Below, piece after piece: positions 1 to 9,258 of a DNA stretch of 64,000 nt. Source of the DNA: Malassezia japonica (taxonomy: Eukaryota; Basidiomycota; Malasseziomycetes; Malasseziales; Malasseziaceae); assembly GCF_029542785.1 (NCBI RefSeq), contig NC_083374.1:372001-436000 (forward strand), written 5' to 3'. Every line of letters starts with the position of its first letter. Positions within the stretch are counted from its first letter, which is position 1. A program made the position numbers and the translations under genes. The notes under the pieces are model-generated. The model did not search any database, was not told the DNA's origin, and worked only from the letters and a program-made list of their open reading frames with translations.

Positions 1-2229
1 CAGGTTCACCGTCTCGACGAGGTCGCCGCTGCCGATCTTCAGGTAGTCGTCCTCGTTCTCAAAGAGGAGGGTGAGCACGCCCTGCTTGCGCAGGTTCGTC
101 TCGGCAATACGCGCAATGCTGCGGGCGAGCACAAGGTGGCAGCCGTACAGACGCGGCTGGAGCGCCGCGTGCTCACGCGCAGAGCCCTCGCCGTAGTTGT
201 GGTCCGCGACGATCATCCACGGCTGGCCACGCGCACGCCAGCGCTTGGCCATACCCGGGATCGAGTCGAGCTCTTCGCCCGGGACATAGTCCAGCGCCTC
301 GTTCACGTTGCCCGTCTCGTCGTTGGATGCGCCGATCAGCGTGTTCTCTGCAAGGTTGCTGAGGTGCCCCTTGTACTTGAGCCACGGGCCGGCGGCGCTG
401 ATGTGGTCGGTGGTGCACTTGCCGCGGATACGCAGCAGGCAGCGCAGACCCGGCAGCTCGTACTTGCCCTGGAGCGTGTCCTCGGCGCCGAACGGCGACG
501 CGAACGGTGCGAGCGTCTCGAGGCGCTCGCTCTCGGGCGAGATGGCGACCTGCACCTCGGGCTGCGGCTCGGGCATCGGCTCGGGAAGGTAGGTCGTGTC
601 GCCTTGCGCAAAGCCCTGCGACGGCAGCTCCTCCTGCTGCGGCGGCTGGAAGCGGAACTCGGAGCCGTCCGCCTTGGTAATCGCGTCGGTCATTGGGTTA
701 AAGTCGAGGCGGCCCGCAAACGCAAACGCGGTGACAATCTCGGGCGCGGCAAGGAAGTTGAGCGTCTTGCCGTTGCCGTCGTTGCGCCCGCGAAAGTTGC
801 GGTTGAACGACGTGAGGATCACGTTCGACTCGCCTTGGTGGTCGGTGCGCTTCCACTGGCCAATGCAGGGGCCGCACGCATTCGCAAGCACACGCGCGCC
901 GGCGTCGGTAAGCGCCTGCTCGATGCCGTCGCGCTCGACCGTCGCACGCACCTGCTCGGAGCCGGGCGTGACGTCAAACGGCGTCTGGGCCTGCAGACCC
1001 GCGGCCGTCGCCTGGCGCGCGAGGTCCGCACAGCGGCTCATGTCTGCGTACGAGCTGTTGGTGCAGCTGCCGATCAGCGCCGCGGCCAGCTCCTTGGGGT
1101 GGTCGGCCGTGCCGGTGCGCACGCGGTCGACAAACGTCGAGAGCGGGACGTTCAGGTCCGGCGTGAACGGACCGTTGAGGCTCGGCTCGAGCGTCGACAG
1201 ATCAATCTCGATGCGCTCGTCGTACTCGGCGCCCGCGTCCGCATTCAGGAGGCCCGCGTCGGCGGCGCGCGCGGCGGCGTGCGCAACGTCGCCGCGGCGC
1301 GTCGCCGCGAGGTAGCGGCCCATCGCGTCCGTGTACGGGAATGCGCTCGTCGTCGCGCCGATCTCGGCGCCCATGTTGGCCATCGTCGCGAGACCCGTCG
1401 CTGGGAGCGTCGCGAGGCCGGGGCCGGAGTACTCGACAATGTAGCCAGTGCCGCCACGCACCGTAAGGCGGCCTGCAATGTTCAGGATCACGTCCTTCGC
1501 CGAGCACCACGGCGAGAGCTCGCCAGTGAGGTGCACGTTGAGCGCTTTCGGCGCGAGCAGCTCCCACGGCGTCGCGGTCATGGCGTCGACCGCGTCCGCA
1601 CCGCCAACACCGATCGCGAGGCAGCCGAGGCCGGACGCGTTCGGCGTGTGCGAGTCGGTTCCGAGCATGAGCAGGCCCGGCGCGGCGTAGTTCTCGAGCA
1701 CAATCTGGTGGATAATGCCCGAGCCCGGCCGCCAGAACTCGATGCCGTACTTGCGGCAGGCGGACTCGAGGAACGCAAACACCTCATGGTGTTGGCTCAG
1801 CGAGCGCTTCAGGTCCGCGTCCGCACCCTCAAACGCCTGGATCAAATGGTCGCAGTGCACCGACGCCGGCACGGCGGCCTGGCGCAGGCCGCACGTCATA
1901 AACTGCAGGAGCGCCATCTGCGCGGACGCGTCCTGCATCGCCAGGCGGTCGACACGCAGTTTGAGGTACCGCTTGCCACGCACCGCCGACGGGTCCGCGC
2001 CGGCGTCCGCCAGGTCCTCCTCCGGGCGCAGCAGGTGCGAGTACACAATCTTTTCCGAGAGCGTCAGCGGGCGGTCCTTGAGCAGCGGGCGCACGGCCGC
2101 GAGCTGGTCGACAAGCTCCGCATAGCGCGGCATGCGCGAAGGGTGCACACGTTCCGTTGCAAGCGAAGCATAGCGCGCGACACCCGCACGCAGCGGCGTC
2201 CGCACCACCGGCCTCATTCCACTCCGCAT
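1..2229 (-). CDS. ACO: Aconitate hydratase, 3' end cut by the window edge
   Basis: An iron-sulfur enzyme of the aconitase family; mitochondrial members isomerise citrate to isocitrate in the TCA cycle. The minus-strand frame is open from ATG at 2229 to base 1 (743 codons, no stop yet), so roughly the last 40 residues lie outside the window. The N-terminus (MRSGMRPVV, basic, no acidic residues) looks like a mitochondrial presequence. The cluster cysteines are visible in IGSCTNSS and in ACGPCIG, and the motif DVTPGSEQVRAT is typical of the family. Fungi carry two paralogues, one of which can act in lysine biosynthesis; I cannot tell which this is. It is divergent from the ABC transporter across only 40 bp containing CACGTG. 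Confidence 0.93.
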   Translation of the reverse strand, partial: MRSGMRPVVRTPLRAGVARYASLATERVHPSRMPRYAELVDQLAAVRPLLKDRPLTLSEKIVYSHLLRPEEDLADAGADPSAVRGKRYLKLRVDRLAMQDASAQMALLQFMTCGLRQAAVPASVHCDHLIQAFEGADADLKRSLSQHHEVFAFLESACRKYGIEFWRPGSGIIHQIVLENYAAPGLLMLGTDSHTPNASGLGCLAIGVGGADAVDAMTATPWELLAPKALNVHLTGELSPWCSAKDVILNIAGRLTVRGGTGYIVEYSGPGLATLPATGLATMANMGAEIGATTSAFPYTDAMGRYLAATRRGDVAHAAARAADAGLLNADAGAEYDERIEIDLSTLEPSLNGPFTPDLNVPLSTFVDRVRTGTADHPKELAAALIGSCTNSSYADMSRCADLARQATAAGLQAQTPFDVTPGSEQVRATVERDGIEQALTDAGARVLANACGPCIGQWKRTDHQGESNVILTSFNRNFRGRNDGNGKTLNFLAAPEIVTAFAFAGRLDFNPMTDAITKADGSEFRFQPPQQEELPSQGFAQGDTTYLPEPMPEPQPEVQVAISPESERLETLAPFASPFGAEDTLQGKYELPGLRCLLRIRGKCTTDHISAAGPWLKYKGHLSNLAENTLIGASNDETGNVNEALDYVPGEELDSIPGMAKRWRARGQPWMIVADHNYGEGSAREHAALQPRLYGCHLVLARSIARIAETNLRKQGVLTLLFENEDDYLKIGSGDLVETVNL

Positions 2230-2245
2230 CGTTGCAGAAAGATAC

Positions 2246-2251
2246 CACGTG
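2246..2251. promoter_or_regulatory. CACGTG palindrome in bidirectional promoter (aconitase / ABC transporter)
   Basis: CACGTGAC sits in the middle of a 40-bp divergent gap, 17-18 bp from both start codons. E-box class site bound in yeasts by Cbf1-like bHLH factors (family knowledge; binding here is inferred). Confidence 0.6.
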
Positions 2252-2269
2252 ACTTTTCCCCGAGCCACG

Positions 2270-5200
2270 ATGGAGCTTGCGACGTGGGCGATGGATGCGC
2301 ACCTCTGGCGCGAGGGCCGCATCGCGGTGTGGGAGCAGGCGCCGGCCGTCACTGGATGTGCGGCTTGGCTCTGCGATCAGGTCGAGGGGTGGGGCCCCAT
2401 GTCGCGCATGCGCGACTTTGATTTGACGCCCTGCTTCCAGGCCGTGGCGCTGTGGCTCGTGCCTAGCATCGTGTTTCTTGCACTCGCGTTCCGTGCGCTA
2501 AACAAGCTGACCGAGAAGCCCGTGGAAGAGCGCGGCGAGACTTCGCTGAACCTCTTGCACGAAAAGGACGGCATCACTTCGGTGATTGCGCTGCTCGGCG
2601 CCGCCGAACTCGCCGTGATGATCGGCCTGCGTGCGCACGCCACCGACGGATCGCTCGCGCTAACGAGCGGCGTGCAGATTCTCGCTGGGCTCGTGACGAC
2701 CCTTGCATACGTCGTCGCGATCCTCCTCCAGCACGCCAACCACCTGCGCGAGAGCCACTCGAGCGACTCGGCGCTTCTCTTTTGGCTCGTACACCTCTTT
2801 GCGGGCCCGATCCGCCTCCGCACGCTCGTGCAGCTCGCGCCGAAGGCGTCGGTGATCCAGCTGCTGATGGTCGTGCCGTTCTGCATGCGCCTCCTGCTGG
2901 TGCTCGTCGAGTTTGTGCTCGAGTGCCAGCCGGTCGAGGGCGACGAAGGCACGATTGCGCTTCCGGAAGACGACGGGATGATTACGTTTGGGGAGGAGGC
3001 GCCTGCTGAAGAGGTGCCGCCGTTCGATCCGCTGTACAACCCCGTGCAGTCGCCGCTCGAGACGGCGAACCTCTTTTCGCGCCTCACCTTCCACTGGATG
3101 CAGCCGATGATGACGCTCGGCGCAAAGCGCTTCCTTACCGAGTCGGACATGTGGGCGCTGCCCCACGGCGAGGACACGGAAAACCTCGGCGACGCCTTCC
3201 AGCGCAGCTGGGACAGGCTCACGGAAAAGATCGCGATGCAGGGCCGCACGCTCGAGGCGACGCGCCGCATCCGTTTCTGGACCGCGCTCTTTTACTCGTA
3301 CGGGCCAATGTTTATGCTCGCGGCCGTGTACAAGATCGTGCAGGATATCTTGGCGTTTGTCCAGCCGCAGATCCTCCGTGCTCTGCTTGCTTTTGTCGAA
3401 AACTGGCAAAAGACGGACGACCCGGCGGTGCGGGGCACGGCGCTGCGTGGCTACGTCCTTGCCTTTCTCCTCTTCCTCACGGCGGTGATCCAGATGGCGT
3501 CGCTGCACCAGTACTTCCAGCTCGTGAGCGTCGTCGGTATGCGCTCGCGCGCAGGCGTCGTCAGCGCCATCTTCCGCAAGTCGCTGCGCCTCTCGAACCA
3601 GGCGCGTGGCGAGCGTGCTACGGGTGACATTGTCAACTTGATGAGCGTCGACGCAAACCGCCTGCCCGACTTTGTCATGTACGCCCACATTCTTTGGTCG
3701 GCCGTATTCCAAATCACGATCGCCTTTATCTCGCTGTACAACCTGCTCGGCTGGTCGGCGTTTGTCGGTGTCGCGATCATGATTGTCTCGGTGCCATTGA
3801 ACACGATGCTCGCGACCTACCTGCGCACGCTCAGTGCGAAGCAAATGAAGGTCAAGGACCGCCGCACGCAGATCATGAACGAAATCATCCTCAACATCAA
3901 GTCGATCAAACTGTTTGCCTGGGAGCAGGCCTTTACCGAGCGCCTCCTTGCCGTGCGCAATGGCGAGGAGCTTCCTCTCCTTCGCAAGATCGGTATGGCG
4001 TCGGCCGGCTTCAACTTCTTCTGGCAGGCGATTCCTTTCTTCGTGTCCCTCGGCACGTTTATCGCTTTTACCTTGACGAACGACACGCCGCTCACGGCCG
4101 ACATTGTGTTCCCGGCGCTGGCGCTGTATCAACTGCTCAACTTCCCCATGTCGATGCTGGCGGGTATCGTGTCCATGTTCCTCCAGACGCAGGTCTCGGC
4201 TGTGCGTCTCGCGTCGTTCTTTGACGCGGAGGAGCTCGACCCGAACGCACGCGAGGTCGTGACGGTGTCGGACAGCGCCGAACGCCCTACAGCGGATTCC
4301 GTGCCCGAGTTTCCCATCGAGCTGCACAACGCGTCGTTTGCCTGGGGCGCCGAGCAGCCTACGCCGACACTCACAGACATTACGCTCAAGCTGCGCCGCG
4401 CCGAGCTCGTCGCGGTGCTGGGCCGCGTCGGCGACGGCAAGTCGTCGCTCCTCTCGGCGGTCCTCGGCGAGATGGTCAAGACGGCGGGCGAGACTGTTGT
4501 GCACGGCAAGACCGCGTACTTCTCGCAGGGCGGCTGGTGCATGGGTGCATCGGTCCGCGACAACATTCTGTTTGGCCGCGAGTTTAACGAGGAGCACTAC
4601 CAGCAGTGCATCTACGCGTGCGCCCTCACGCCGGATCTCGAGCAGTTCCCTGAAGGTGACCGCACCGAGATCGGCGAGCGTGGTGTGAGCCTGAGTGGCG
4701 GCCAGCGTGCGCGTGTTGCGCTTGCGCGTGCGTGTTACGCGGCAGCGGACATTTACCTGCTCGACGACCCCCTTGCGGCGGTCGACGCGCACGTTGGTGC
4801 GCACATTTGGAAGCACGTCATCGGCCCGGAGGGTATCCTGAAGGACCGCACGCGTATCCTCACGCTCAATGCCGTTTCCTACCTCTCTGGCTGCGACAAG
4901 ATCTTGTCGCTGCGTGCCGGTCGCCTGCTGGAAGAGCAAGGCACCTTTGAGGAGGTGATGGCGATGCGCGGCGACGTGTACAAGCTCATCACCGGTCTTG
5001 GCCGCCAAGGCGAGAAGGAAAAGAGCGGCTCCGCGACGCCGGTCGCCAAGGCGCCGGTGCCTCAAATGCGCCTCTTCCGCCCTCGCGAGCTCGCCAAGGA
5101 CGAGGTGAAGGTCGACACGATCCGCCAGCTGCGCGAGTCGAACATGCCCAAGGAAAAGCAAGAGACGGGCTCGGTCAAATGGGACGTGTACAAGCAGTAC

Positions 5201-7231
5201 ATGCGGAGCGCGTCGGTCGTCGGCGTGATCCTCTACTTTTCCGCGCAAGGTTTCACGCAAATCTTTTCGCTCTCGCGCGACGTTGTGCTGAAGCAGTGGA
5301 GTGCCGCGAACGAGACGCATCCCCGCAGCGACCAGCCCGCGCTGGCGCGTTTCTACCTGACGCTCTATGCTGTGGCGGGTATCACGACGTCGATCGGTTT
5401 CTGTATCGCACCGTTTATCCTCTACGTGTGGCTCGTGCTGCTGAGTGCGCGCCGCTTCCACGACCGTCTCTTTATGTCTGTGCTGCGCTACCCTCTGCAG
5501 TGGTTTGAGACGACGCCGACCGGCCGCCTGCTCAACCTGTTCAGCCGCGACATTTCCGTGATTGACGAGGTGCTTCCCCGTGTCATCCAGGGCTTTGTGC
5601 GCTCGTCGATGGTCGTGCTGAGCGTGGTGTGCGTTGTGTCGTACAGTGTGCCCTCCTTTATCCTGTTTGTCATTCCCTTGGCGCTGGTGTACCGCATGGT
5701 CATGCGCTACTACCTCGCCTCGAGCCGTGAACTGAAGCGTATCGACGCGGTGTCAAAGTCGCCCGTCTTTACCTGGTTCCAGGAGTCGCTCGGCGGCCTG
5801 CCGACGATCCGTGCCTACGGCCAGTCGACGACGTTTGTCGACTCATTCGAGGCGCGCGTCGACCGCAATCAGATGTGCTACTTCCCCGCCATTACGTGCA
5901 ACCGCTGGCTTGCGGTGCGCATCGAGCTGCTCGGCTCGTCGGTCATCTTCTTTGCGAGCACCATGGCCGTGCTCATGGTCACGACGAGCGGCGGCATGTC
6001 GGCCGGCCTGCTCGGTCTCATGCTTTCGCAGGTCCTTTCCACGACCCAGACGTTGAACTGGGCCGTGCGCTCCGCATCCGAGGTCGAGCAGAATATTGTG
6101 AGCGTCGAGCGTGTGATTTCCTACTCGGAGCTTCCCACCGAGGCGCCGTTCGAGCTCCCGGGTCCGGACCGCAACACGTGGCCCTCGCACGGTGTGATCT
6201 CGTTCGAGAACTATGCGACGCAGTACCGTCCCGGTCTGCCGCTCACCCTCAAGGACCTCACGTTCAAGACGCGCGCTGCGGAGCGGATTGGTGTGGTGGG
6301 CCGCACTGGTGCGGGCAAGTCGACGCTTACTCTCGCCCTCTTCCGCATTCTCGAGGCGGCCGCGGGCAAGATCTTTGTCGACGGTGTGGACATTGCGACG
6401 CTCGGCCTGCACGAGCTGCGTGAAGCGCTCGCGATCATTCCCCAGGACGCCCAGCTCTGGCAGGGTACGCTGCGCGAGAATCTCGACCCCCTGCACGAGT
6501 ACAGCGACAAGGAGCTGCTGCGTGTGCTCGACCATGCGCGCCTCGGACCGCTGGTCGAGAGCGACCCCCTCGGATTGGACCAGCGCGTGTCGGAGAGCGG
6601 CTCGAACCTGTCGGCGGGCCAGCGCCAGCTGCTGTGCATTTCGCGTGCGCTTGTGCGCCACAGCAAGGTGCTTGTGCTCGACGAGGCGACGTCCAGCGTC
6701 GATCTCGAGACCGACGACCTTGTCCAGAAGCTCGTCCGCACCGAGTTCCACGGCACGACCATTACGATTGCACACCGCCTGAACACGATCCTCGATTCGG
6801 ACCGTGTGCTTGTGCTGCAGAACGGCACGCTGGCCGAGTTTGACTCGCCACAGAAGCTGCTGCAGGACGACAAGTCGATCTTTTACGGCATGGCGCTCGA
6901 GGCGGGTCTGTACGAGGCGATTGCCGAAGCGCGTGGCGAGCAGGTCAGTGCCGTGAAGGAAGAGGCCGAGGTCCAGGTGGACGAGGCCAAGGAGGCCAAG
7001 GCCACCGAAGCGCCCAAAGAGGCCAAGGCCCCCGAGCCCCAAGCGGCGGCGGCGCCCAACGCGACGCCCAAGAACGCCCCTCCCACCGACGCCAAAGGCC
7101 CCGCTGCTGCCCTCAAAGAGGACACGACGGATGCCTCGACGGACGATGCCAAAGACACCCCCAATGGAGCCACGACCGAGCCCAAGTCCCAGTCCAAGAA
7201 GCGGAACAAGAACAAGGGAAAAAAGAAGTAA
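2270..7231 (+). CDS. MRP/ABCC-type full-length ABC transporter with TMD0
   Basis: Predicted membrane exporter of conjugated organic anions, probably vacuolar or plasma membrane, 1653 aa. An N-terminal TMD0 with about five hydrophobic segments (roughly residues 60-230) precedes two TMD-NBD halves. NBD1 has Walker A GRVGDGKSS (about 718), signature LSGGQ (about 808) and the DDPLAAVD Walker B typical of the degenerate ABCC NBD1. NBD2 has GRTGAGKST (about 1344), LSAGQ (about 1447) and canonical LDEATSSVD. The start is the ATG at 2270; the frame extends 7 codons upstream only to a GTG. The last ~85 residues form an unusual Lys/Glu/Ala/Pro-rich tail ending in a lysine cluster. Related to yeast Ycf1/Bpt1; exact orthology unresolved. 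Confidence 0.93.
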   Translation: MELATWAMDAHLWREGRIAVWEQAPAVTGCAAWLCDQVEGWGPMSRMRDFDLTPCFQAVALWLVPSIVFLALAFRALNKLTEKPVEERGETSLNLLHEKDGITSVIALLGAAELAVMIGLRAHATDGSLALTSGVQILAGLVTTLAYVVAILLQHANHLRESHSSDSALLFWLVHLFAGPIRLRTLVQLAPKASVIQLLMVVPFCMRLLLVLVEFVLECQPVEGDEGTIALPEDDGMITFGEEAPAEEVPPFDPLYNPVQSPLETANLFSRLTFHWMQPMMTLGAKRFLTESDMWALPHGEDTENLGDAFQRSWDRLTEKIAMQGRTLEATRRIRFWTALFYSYGPMFMLAAVYKIVQDILAFVQPQILRALLAFVENWQKTDDPAVRGTALRGYVLAFLLFLTAVIQMASLHQYFQLVSVVGMRSRAGVVSAIFRKSLRLSNQARGERATGDIVNLMSVDANRLPDFVMYAHILWSAVFQITIAFISLYNLLGWSAFVGVAIMIVSVPLNTMLATYLRTLSAKQMKVKDRRTQIMNEIILNIKSIKLFAWEQAFTERLLAVRNGEELPLLRKIGMASAGFNFFWQAIPFFVSLGTFIAFTLTNDTPLTADIVFPALALYQLLNFPMSMLAGIVSMFLQTQVSAVRLASFFDAEELDPNAREVVTVSDSAERPTADSVPEFPIELHNASFAWGAEQPTPTLTDITLKLRRAELVAVLGRVGDGKSSLLSAVLGEMVKTAGETVVHGKTAYFSQGGWCMGASVRDNILFGREFNEEHYQQCIYACALTPDLEQFPEGDRTEIGERGVSLSGGQRARVALARACYAAADIYLLDDPLAAVDAHVGAHIWKHVIGPEGILKDRTRILTLNAVSYLSGCDKILSLRAGRLLEEQGTFEEVMAMRGDVYKLITGLGRQGEKEKSGSATPVAKAPVPQMRLFRPRELAKDEVKVDTIRQLRESNMPKEKQETGSVKWDVYKQYMRSASVVGVILYFSAQGFTQIFSLSRDVVLKQWSAANETHPRSDQPALARFYLTLYAVAGITTSIGFCIAPFILYVWLVLLSARRFHDRLFMSVLRYPLQWFETTPTGRLLNLFSRDISVIDEVLPRVIQGFVRSSMVVLSVVCVVSYSVPSFILFVIPLALVYRMVMRYYLASSRELKRIDAVSKSPVFTWFQESLGGLPTIRAYGQSTTFVDSFEARVDRNQMCYFPAITCNRWLAVRIELLGSSVIFFASTMAVLMVTTSGGMSAGLLGLMLSQVLSTTQTLNWAVRSASEVEQNIVSVERVISYSELPTEAPFELPGPDRNTWPSHGVISFENYATQYRPGLPLTLKDLTFKTRAAERIGVVGRTGAGKSTLTLALFRILEAAAGKIFVDGVDIATLGLHELREALAIIPQDAQLWQGTLRENLDPLHEYSDKELLRVLDHARLGPLVESDPLGLDQRVSESGSNLSAGQRQLLCISRALVRHSKVLVLDEATSSVDLETDDLVQKLVRTEFHGTTITIAHRLNTILDSDRVLVLQNGTLAEFDSPQKLLQDDKSIFYGMALEAGLYEAIAEARGEQVSAVKEEAEVQVDEAKEAKATEAPKEAKAPEPQAAAAPNATPKNAPPTDAKGPAAALKEDTTDASTDDAKDTPNGATTEPKSQSKKRNKNKGKKK

Positions 7232-7337
7232 CTCGCATGAGCCGTGTGGGTTACATAGTGATGGAATAACGATTCACCGCATCCCGTAGCGATCGCTGCG
7301 TGTACACAGAGCCCATATGCAAACCTATACATCCCGG

Positions 7338-9215
7338 CTACTCACGGACACGCCCTAGCCCCGGGGTATGTGCCGGCGTCGGCAGCGGCTGCACGGCCGG
7401 CGTCATGGCGCGTGTCACGTCGCCGACCGCCTGCCGCCGCGTCACTGCGCTATGGTAGTGCCCCGCGTTGAGGTCGGGTGATACGAGCAGCGTGGGCGGT
7501 GGTGACGTCGCGTTCAGCGGCGGTGACTCGCCCGGCGCTCCGTTGGAGCGGCTCACGAGGCTCGCAAACTCGCGGCGGTACTCGTCGCTTTGCGAGCTGA
7601 TCGTGCGCGTAAGGGGCTCATCGACGCTGACATTGTCGAGCGTCTCTCCCCCACACTCGGCGCGCGACGCGCTCGAGCGCAGCGGAGGCGGGACTAGTGC
7701 GCGGAGCGAGGACTGCGACAGCGTCCTCCACGAAGGACGCAGCCGCGACAAACTAAAAGAACGGCGCGATGTGAGCTCGCCGTCGTCCCGCCCGCGGAGC
7801 TCTGGCGAGAGCGGCGCATCGTCCATCGCATACGCGCTTGCGTTATCGACATAGTACGCCGGCAGGCGCGTCGGCTCCTGCCGCGTCGAGTACGACCCGA
7901 GCGCGGTGTCCTCGAGGGCGGCGCGGCGCGAATGGTCGGCCATCGCGACCTCCTTCTCCGCCGTGTACCCCGCCGTGGACGGTGGGCGGGGAATTGGCGT
8001 CGTGACGCGCGGCGGCGCGCTCGGCGCTGTGCCTAGGCGGGGCTCGGAGTGGAACAGCGGCACCGGCACCGGCGGCGCCTCGTCCTCGAGCTCGTCCTGG
8101 CCGGTGAGGCGGACCCACTCGGGCCCCTGCGCCGGCTCCTGGGGCACCCACTCCCGCACCGACTGCGGGACGTAGGCCCAGAGCGGCCGTGCGGCGTGCA
8201 TGGCATGGTGCAGAAGCGAATAGAGCGCACCGAGGTAATAGCGGCGCAGGCCGTACGCAACAACCGCGACGCCGACGAGCATGAGGTAGCGGCCGTAGAT
8301 GCGCAAAAAGATGAGGAAGCCCGCGTCGCCCTCGTGCCAGCTCGAGCCGTACATGTGCTCAAAGAAGGAGTCGGGCGCCTCGCCCGGCTTGGCGTTCTTG
8401 CCGTAGAGGCTCTTGGGCAGGATGCGCACCCCCTCGAAGCCCGCCGACGGCTGGTCGGCGGTCGACGGGCGGACGCCGGTGCGTCCTTCCGTGAGCATGC
8501 CGTACACTGCCGACACAAACATGGGCCCTGTGGAAAACATCACGGTCGCGTACGGCATCAGGAAATTGTGGTTAAAACGCGCGAGGTTGTCAATCAGCTG
8601 GCGCGTCAAGGGGTGCCCCTTGGTCGCAAACATCAAGTCGTTGCTCACACCCACCGGGATCGTCTTGGGGAGGATCGCGTCGAAGCGCAGGAGCGAGTCG
8701 AGGCGCCGCCTGCACCCAATGTCCAGGTCCATATACACGCCGCCGTACTTGTGCAGGACAAAGTACCGGATCGCGTCCGCACGCTGGATATTGTAAGGGT
8801 ACGAGTCAAACACCGGCAGGAACCACGGGTAGTCGGCTGCAATCAGCTCGCGCGACGACTTATCGGACCACAACATGTACTGATAGTCCGGCATCATCGC
8901 CGCGCACTCTGCGCGTGTCTTGGCCCAGTGGGGCGGCAGCGTCTCGGTCTTCCACGTCTGGTGGATGATGCGCGGAATGCGTTCGTGCGGCACATCGACT
9001 GCACTCGCATTCGCGTTCGGCGCAATGTCCAGCGCGGCCGGCCGGGCATTCGCGCGGATCTCGGGAAACGTGCCGAGCTCCGTCGCAAGGATGTACGCCG
9101 TGTCGTCCACACGAAAATAGGCACGCACAAGTGATAGCACGCCTACCGTACCCAGCAAAAAGAGGCCCAAGAGTGCCAGCAGCACGGACGACGTCCGGCG
9201 CGACACGAGCACCAT
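7338..9215 (-). CDS. GT32 mannosyltransferase, SUR1/CSG1-like (inositol phosphoceramide mannosylation)
   Basis: Likely catalytic subunit that adds mannose to inositol phosphorylceramide in the Golgi, as yeast Sur1/Csh1 do (family knowledge). 625 aa. A membrane anchor lies at residues 12-33. The GT32 domain follows with IPRIIHQTWK, NIQRADAIRYFVLHKYGGVY and the DXD motif in MDLDIG. A second hydrophobic stretch lies near residues 300-325, again as in Sur1. The C-terminal ~270 residues are low-complexity, Ser/Pro/Arg-rich and probably disordered. Intronless. Convergent with the ABC transporter (106-bp gap) and divergent from PEX1 (43 bp). Confidence 0.88.
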   Translation of the reverse strand: MVLVSRRTSSVLLALLGLFLLGTVGVLSLVRAYFRVDDTAYILATELGTFPEIRANARPAALDIAPNANASAVDVPHERIPRIIHQTWKTETLPPHWAKTRAECAAMMPDYQYMLWSDKSSRELIAADYPWFLPVFDSYPYNIQRADAIRYFVLHKYGGVYMDLDIGCRRRLDSLLRFDAILPKTIPVGVSNDLMFATKGHPLTRQLIDNLARFNHNFLMPYATVMFSTGPMFVSAVYGMLTEGRTGVRPSTADQPSAGFEGVRILPKSLYGKNAKPGEAPDSFFEHMYGSSWHEGDAGFLIFLRIYGRYLMLVGVAVVAYGLRRYYLGALYSLLHHAMHAARPLWAYVPQSVREWVPQEPAQGPEWVRLTGQDELEDEAPPVPVPLFHSEPRLGTAPSAPPRVTTPIPRPPSTAGYTAEKEVAMADHSRRAALEDTALGSYSTRQEPTRLPAYYVDNASAYAMDDAPLSPELRGRDDGELTSRRSFSLSRLRPSWRTLSQSSLRALVPPPLRSSASRAECGGETLDNVSVDEPLTRTISSQSDEYRREFASLVSRSNGAPGESPPLNATSPPPTLLVSPDLNAGHYHSAVTRRQAVGDVTRAMTPAVQPLPTPAHTPGLGRVRE

Positions 9216-9240
9216 CGCGGTAACACGAAGAGCTGCTCGT

Positions 9241-9246
9241 CACGTG
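9241..9246. promoter_or_regulatory. CACGTG palindrome in bidirectional promoter (GT32 / PEX1)
   Basis: GTCACGTG in the 43-bp gap, 26 bp from the GT32 ATG (9215) and 13 bp from the PEX1 ATG (9259). Confidence 0.6.
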
Positions 9247-9258
9247 GTTCCTTCCTCC

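Noticed and set aside
136..2421. 761-codon plus-strand ORF opposite aconitase
   Set aside because: Arg/Val/Leu-rich antisense shadow of a conserved GC-rich gene; no family signature and it runs into the ABC transporter.
2660..5461. 933-codon minus-strand ORF opposite the ABC transporter
   Set aside because: Antisense shadow produced by high third-position GC; composition is shadow-like (Arg, His, Glu, Val). The same applies to long shadows at 5843-7042, 12475-13575, 17931-19277, 49346-51214 and 59471-61216.
9244..9258. Upstream extensions of several ORFs beginning at GTG or TTG (2249, 9244, 19480, 39644, 46723, 48770, 57175, 58111)
   Set aside because: Eukaryotic nuclear genes start at ATG; each has an in-frame ATG that matches the family length better, and some extensions begin inside the CACGTG element.
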